DNA of 64,000 nt from Talinum fruticosum (lineage: Eukaryota > Streptophyta > Magnoliopsida > Caryophyllales > Talinaceae): NCBI GenBank assembly GCA_021018815.1, contig JAITYX010000041.1:1612001-1676000 (forward strand), given 5' to 3'. Position numbers and translations under genes: made by a program. This document shows, in pieces, positions 59,434 to 64,000 of this stretch (position 1 is its first letter; every line of letters begins with the position of its first letter). The notes below the pieces were generated by a model. The model did not search any database. It was not told where the DNA came from and saw only the letters and a program-made list of their open reading frames with translations.

Positions 59434-60920
59434 CTGCAGCACCATCCTGCAGCCGGTTTCTCTTCAACACGGGCCTGGGCACCTCAAGCCCAATGGCCTA
59501 TCCCTCCACCTTGGGCTGCATGGGGTCCCTGGGCCTCCCTCCCTGCCCATATCCCATCGCCATTTCCCCACGGCCTACTTCTAATCAGGTTGGCATTTTG
59601 GGCCGTTCTCCGCAAGCCCACGTTGCTCATGCTCCCACCGATATCGAAGCCGCACTACACACCATAAGTCTTGTTGTCCCGGACAATACTTGGTACATGG
59701 ACACCGGTGCAACTTCACATATGACGGCCTCCCTGTGTACTCTCTCATCTTATTTTAATACGAGCACAAATCATAATATCATTGTTGGAAATGGCTCTTC
59801 TATTTCGGTTCGTGGTCTAGGTCAAGCATACCTTTCTCCCCACATCCTCCACTAGCCTTAAACCATGTCCTTTATGCTCCTAACCTCATAAAAAATTTGA
59901 TCTCTCGTGCGTCGTTTTACTACTAACAATAAAGTGTCTGTTGAATTTGATCCTTTTGGTTTTTCCGTGAAGGACCTTCCGGCGGGGACACTCCTTATGA
60001 GATGTGACAAGCACCGGGACCTCTATTCTCTTCCGCCTCCTTCTCCTCCTGTTTCTTCCACTTCACTATCCTTTGCCGCTATTTCTCCTACTATTTGGCA
60101 TAGTCGTTTAGGTCATCCGGGAGCACATGTCATAAACTCCCTTCGCAATAATCAGTATATAGATTGCAAACATTTCCCCTCTTCCACTATTTGTCAATCT
60201 TGTATTTTTGGTAAACAAATAAGATTGTCATTTTCCCCTTCTTTAAATATTACGTCAATGCCATTTGATATTATTCATAGTGACTTGTGGACATCTCCTA
60301 TTTTGAGTTCTGCCGGTCACACATATTATATGCTATTGTTGGATGACTATACGAACTTTCTTTGGACTTTTCCTATTGGCCATAAATCTCAAGTCTTCTC
60401 TCTCTTTCAGAATTTCAATTCTTTTGTCTATACTCAATTTCATGCCAACATCAAAAGTTTTCAATGTGATAATGGACGTGAATTTAATAATACCTCATTC
60501 ACATCATTTTGTAACGACTAATGGCATGACATTTCGTTTTTCTTGTCCCCATACTTCCTAACAAAATGGCAAAGCTGAACGACAGATTCGTACCATTAAC
60601 AATATGATTCGCAGTCTTCTCGCTCATGCTTCTCTTCTTCCCTCATTTTGGCATCATGCTCTTCGCATGGCCACTTACCTTCTTAATATTCTTCCCCATA
60701 AAATTCTCAATAATTTTTCCCCCACTAAACTTCTCTACCATCGTGATCCTTCTTATACTCACCTTCGTGTTTTTGGTTGCTTATGTTACCCATTATTTCC
60801 TTCTACTTCCATTAACAAATTACAACCCAAATCTACACCTTGTATTTTCTTGGGTTATCCACCGAATCATCGTGGTTACAAGTGTTTGGACGTTTCTTCC
60901 GAAAAATAATCATTTCTCGT
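59434..60920 (+). pseudogene. Protease and integrase of the Ale-like element
   Basis: The protease motif WYMDTGATSHMTAS lies at about 59692-59733 within an open piece 59493-59855, followed by IIVGNGSSISVRGLGQAYLS. A 204-codon piece (59907-60521) has the integrase zinc-finger region (IWHSRLGHPGAHV; CQSCIFGKQI) and core (IIHSDLWTS; LLLDDYTNFLWTFPIGHKSQ; FQCDNGREFN). A stop precedes the segment with the catalytic glutamate (NGKAERQIRTINN, about 60560-60600). The piece 60604-60909 completes integrase (ATYLLNILPHKI; LRVFGCLCYPLFPS). Confidence 0.88.
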
Positions 60921-63122
60921 CATGTTATCTTTGATGAGTTTCAATTTCCTTACTCCAAATTACACTCTCCTTCCTCTACTTCTTATGACTTTCTTGATTC
61001 TGGCCTTAATCCTTATTTTTCCACAGCTCCATGGTTCCCGGTTCTATCCCGACCCAACCCACCATGCCAGCCCAAACTTCCTTCCCTCATTTTTCCTCTC
61101 CCACGCCTGCTGTTAATCAGGCCCAACCGCCTACACCTTCTTAAGCCCAGCCGCAAACTCTCCCTCCTATGCCCGGCCTCGCTGCTTCGCTTCGCCTACC
61201 GATCAGGCCTAGCCGCTACAGGCCCAACCCCAGCTCCACTTCCCTCTCTCCCTTCCCTACGTCCTGTCGCTCACCCAGCCCAACCCACTTCCCCGTCTCT
61301 ACCTACTTCTTGCACGCCTACTCGTCGCTCCCCGGCCCAACGTGTCCACTTCCTCATATCAGCCCACCGAACCATGACCACTAGAAGCATGTATGGTATT
61401 TTCAAGCCTAAACAACCAATTAACCTTCTTGCCTCCATTTCCCCTTCCCTCTACCCCGTAACCCAAAGGATGCCTTATCTCGACCCGAATTGGAAACGGG
61501 CCATGACCGATGAATTTGATGCTATTATTAAAAATAAGACATGGGAGCTACTACCTTGTCCTTCTAATATGAATGTTATTCGGTCTATGTGGATTTTTAG
61601 ACACAAAAAGAATTCTGATGGTTCTTTTGAGCGGCACAAAGCTCGTCTTGTTGGTGATGGCAGGTCACGAGAAATTGGCGTTGATTGCATAGAGACTTTT
61701 AGCCCCGTGGTTAAACCAGCTACCATCAGGACAGTTCTCAGCATTGCTCTCTCCAAATCTTGGTCCATTCATCGGTTGGATGTCAAGAATGCATTTTTGC
61801 ATGGTAATCTCAGTGAAACTGTCTACATGCATCAACCGCTTGGTTTTCGTGACCCCTACTATCCCGATCATGTCTGCTTACTCAAGAAGTCATTATATGG
61901 TCTCAAGCAAGCTCCACGGGCCTGGTATCGGCGTTTTGCGGATTATGTCTCCACAGTTGGCTTCATCCATAGTCGGTCCGATCATTCCCTTTTTATCTAT
62001 CGGCAAGGCTCAAACATGGCTTATATACTTTTGTATGTGGTTGACATCATTCTTACCACTTCCTCTCGATCTTCTTCGCCAAGCACATCATGACCCTTCT
62101 TAGTTCTGAGTTTGCCATGAAAGATTTGGGTCCATTAAGTTATTTTTAGGCATTGCTTGTCACTCAACATGCCTCTGGTCTATTCTTAAGCCAAAAATAA
62201 TATGCCGAGGATATTCTCCATCGTGCTGGTATGAGCTCCTGCAAACCTCGCTCCTACACTCGTTGATACCAAAGGCAAACTCCCAGCCTTCCGCAGACTC
62301 TCCATACTCGGATCCTAAACTCGTATTGTAGTCTTGCCAGCGCTCTTCAATATCTTACGTTCACACGGCCCGATATATCTTATGTCTGTACAGCAAGTTT
62401 GTCTTCATATGCATAATCCCATGTAAGCCCATATGACGTCTCTAAAACGCATACTACGATACCTTCAAAGCACTCTTGCTTTTGGTCTTCATCTATATCG
62501 CTCCTCCTTCTCCGGTCTTCGTTCATACACCGATGCTGATTGGGGTGGATGTCCCGATACTCGTCGTTCGACATCCGGCTATTGTGTGTTTTTAGGAGAC
62601 AACCTCATTTCGTGGTCATCCAAACGCCAACCTACTCTGTCCGGATCTAGTGCTGAAGCTGAATATCGTGGTGTTGCTAATGTGGTTACCGAATCCTGCT
62701 GGCTTCGTAATCTTCTTCTCGAGCTTCATTGTCCCATTTCTACTGCTACTCTTGTCTATTGTGACAATGTCGGTGCTATATACCTTTCTGGTAATCCCGT
62801 TCAACATCAACGCACTAAACACATTGAAATGGACATACACTTTGTCCGGGAAAAGGTAGCACGTGGTCAAGTTCGGGTTCTACATGTTCCATCGCGTTAT
62901 CAAATTGTAGATATTTTTACCAAGGGCCTTCCACGTGTTTTATTTACGGATTTCGGGGATAGTCTCAGCATTCGACAACCTCCCGCTTCCACTCGTGGGG
63001 GTGTATTAGATATAATTATGGAAATAATTTTATTCTTGTATTATCCTTTAGCACTTAGTTTAGGATATTGTAAATATCCTTTCCTTGATTTTAGCCTAAA
63101 CTCTCTCTTGTACTTGGTATAA
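60921..63122 (+). pseudogene. Reverse transcriptase and RNase H of the Ale-like element, catalytic YVDD changed
   Basis: A proline-rich linker leads into RT in a long open piece (to 62093): KRAMTDEFDAIIKNKTWELL, HRLDVKNAFLHGNLSETVYM and [20 protein letters not shown]. The catalytic box reads YVVD at 62034-62045, so the first aspartate of YVDD is a valine (GTT where GAT is expected); RT would be dead. The segment 62094-62432 is frameshifted. RNase H is open at 62433-63122: SYTDADWGGCPDTRRSTSGY, SSKRQPTLSGSSAEAEYRGV, YCDNVGAIYLSGNPVQHQRT, HIEMDIHFVREKV. Its frame runs on into the 3' LTR before stopping. Confidence 0.88.
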
Positions 63123-63169
63123 GTATTCTTGTATTATCATCAATGAAATCAAGGGATTACATTCTATCA
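63004..63169 (+). repeat. 3' LTR of the Ale-like element
   Basis: 166 bp, directly after a purine-rich CGTGGGGGTG. It differs from the 5' LTR at two positions ('tttagcac' for 'tttatcac'; 'atcctttcc' for 'atcatttcc'). Confidence 0.9.
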
Positions 63170-63267
63170 ATAAGCATGAAACCAAGCATATCCCCACCAC
63201 TAAAGAAAACAGGTTTCTTTTTCTTTCTTTTTTTTTTTTTTTGAAAAAAACAACACATTATGTGTGA

Positions 63268-63278
63268 CTATAAATAAG
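63268..63278 (+). promoter_or_regulatory. TATA box of the third small-protein gene
   Basis: CTATAAATAAG, about 115 bases before the ATG, in the context conserved with the second copy. Confidence 0.65.
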
Positions 63279-63384
63279 AGTGGGCAAATTCAAAAAAATG
63301 CATCAAGTTTTGAGTCTTATTACCTTGCTTAGCTCTCTTCATTATTCCTTCCTTCCTTTCCCCCAAAAAGAAGTCCAAGCTACA

Positions 63385-63606
63385 ATGGCGAAGCTCTACA
63401 TGGCGAGGTTTATAATGGAGGTAGCTCCTCCAAGAATCGTGTCGGTGACGAGGAGGAGGGTTACAAAGATGTTGGACTCCATTGCTGAGGAAGACAAAGA
63501 AGTTGATACCTTCAATATCAGCTCGTTGTCCTTATCATCGAAATGTAGTCATTGCATTGATCATTGCCGCGATTCTTCAAGTTTCACATCTTCACTAGCT
63601 ACCTAA
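63385..63606 (+). CDS. Small plant protein of unknown function, copy 3 (73 aa)
   Basis: An intact single-exon frame of 73 residues, MAKLYMARFIMEVAPPRIVS followed by VTRRRVTKMLDSIAEEDKEV and a Ser-rich tail with KCSHC and a further C-x3-C (CIDHC). A longer frame begins at 63280, but the ATG at 63385 is preferred: it matches copy 2, and the extra upstream codons fall in the transcribed leader between TATA box and ATG. There is no signal peptide or known domain; the basic N-terminal half could form an amphipathic helix. It lies at the end of the unit whose upstream region is split by the Ale-like element, whose 3' LTR now ends 216 bases before the ATG. Function unknown. Confidence 0.7.
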   Translation: MAKLYMARFIMEVAPPRIVSVTRRRVTKMLDSIAEEDKEVDTFNISSLSLSSKCSHCIDHCRDSSSFTSSLAT

Positions 63607-63709
63607 GCCTCTTCCAAATTAGATGGTACGCCGAGATATATAGGAATTAAGGATTAACGACGTGGAGAAGGTGATGACAAGTAGTCGTAATTATAAATAG
63701 ATATATATA

Positions 63710-63903
63710 CTCCCTCCATTTTAAAATACATGTCATTTTAGCTAAATTTTATTCGTTTTATAATGTCCGTCACTTTGTAATTCTAATGACTTATTAAAGA
63801 TTAATTTACCAATTTTGTCCTTATTAATTACCTTTTCTTCTCCTTTTATTGATTTTTATCATTTCAATAATATTAAAGCGACAAATATTTAAAATGGAAG
63901 GAG
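63710..63903. mobile_element. Stowaway-type MITE in the 3' region of copy 3
   Basis: CTCCCTCCATTTTAAAATAC at the left and ATTTAAAATGGAAGGAG at the right are inverted ends, flanked by TA on both sides. 194 bp. The corresponding position after copy 2 (about 54550-54575) has no such insertion. Confidence 0.88.
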
Positions 63904-64000
63904 TATATAGCACGGGTAGTATTTGCTTCCCTTCTCTTATCTTTTTTTTTATTTTTAATGTTTTTGGTTTAGGCATTGATTATTTCTTCCACACCGTCTT

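Larger units (their letters stand above)
58332..63169 (+). mobile_element. Young Ale/Retrofit-like Ty1/copia retrotransposon with short LTRs
   Basis: A 4,838 bp element with two 166 bp LTRs that differ at only two positions. Exact 5 bp duplication ATAAG (58327-58331 and 63170-63174). The sequence without the element survives upstream of the second gene copy (54057-54090). LTR ends are TATTAG...TATCA, that is TA..CA rather than TG..CA. The primer site TGGTATCGAAAC starts at the next base after the 5' LTR. Gag without a zinc knuckle, the protease motif WYMDTGATSHMTAS and the single-ORF plan fit the Ale/Retrofit lineage. Despite the near-identical LTRs the coding region has stops, indels and a changed RT active site. 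Confidence 0.9.

Noticed and set aside
63280..63384. Upstream 35-codon extension of the 63385 gene
   Set aside because: It lies in the leader between TATA box and ATG, is AT-rich, and has no counterpart in copy 2.

Overview
The window looks like nuclear DNA of a flowering plant, most likely a eudicot; the species cannot be fixed. It is AT-rich and intron-type, with long trinucleotide microsatellites, Ty1/copia and Tat/Ogre-like LTR retrotransposons, a Helitron, a CACTA-type fragment, Mutator-like and hAT-type elements and Stowaway MITEs. I see no rRNA genes, no CRISPR array and no bacterial-type operons. Nearly all long open frames are retrotransposon remains or simple-repeat translations.

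Layout. 1-7.8 kb: AT-rich intergenic DNA with a broken S1-type bZIP transcription factor fragment (1.59-1.80 kb), a nest of fold-back elements (2.85-3.51 kb) and two compound trinucleotide microsatellites (5.9-6.4 kb). 7.8-17.7 kb: a lone LTR-like copy, then a 7.8 kb minus-strand LTR element (target duplication CTAAT) that keeps only a gag remnant and large tandem-repeat arrays and resembles Tat/Ogre elements. 18.9-22.0 kb: decayed Helitron RepHel coding sequence with a plausible Helitron 3' end, interrupted by a CACTA-like segment. 22.5-23.0 kb: LINE 3' end with poly(A). 24.3-35.8 kb: an 11.5 kb minus-strand Sirevirus-like copia element with an extra env-like region; a 562 bp hAT-type element with an exact 8 bp target duplication sits in its gag. 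36.7-38.5 kb: a Mutator-like element with a possible small two-exon gene. 39.36-40.07 kb: a long-TIR Mutator-type MITE.

40.7-64 kb is the only part with convincing host genes. It holds a tandem family of a small (72-73 aa) protein: a pseudogene at 41.4 kb and two intact-looking copies at 54.24 and 63.39 kb, all on the + strand. The units share upstream segments, TATA boxes and 3' sequence. Three copia insertions (42.39-45.13, 45.58-53.48 and 58.33-63.17 kb) split the upstream regions of the second and third copies. For the last insertion, the second gene copy preserves the matching empty site.

I do not recognise the small protein family. It is the best candidate here for something undescribed. 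The rest of the interest lies in how the nested elements are built and how they were inserted.
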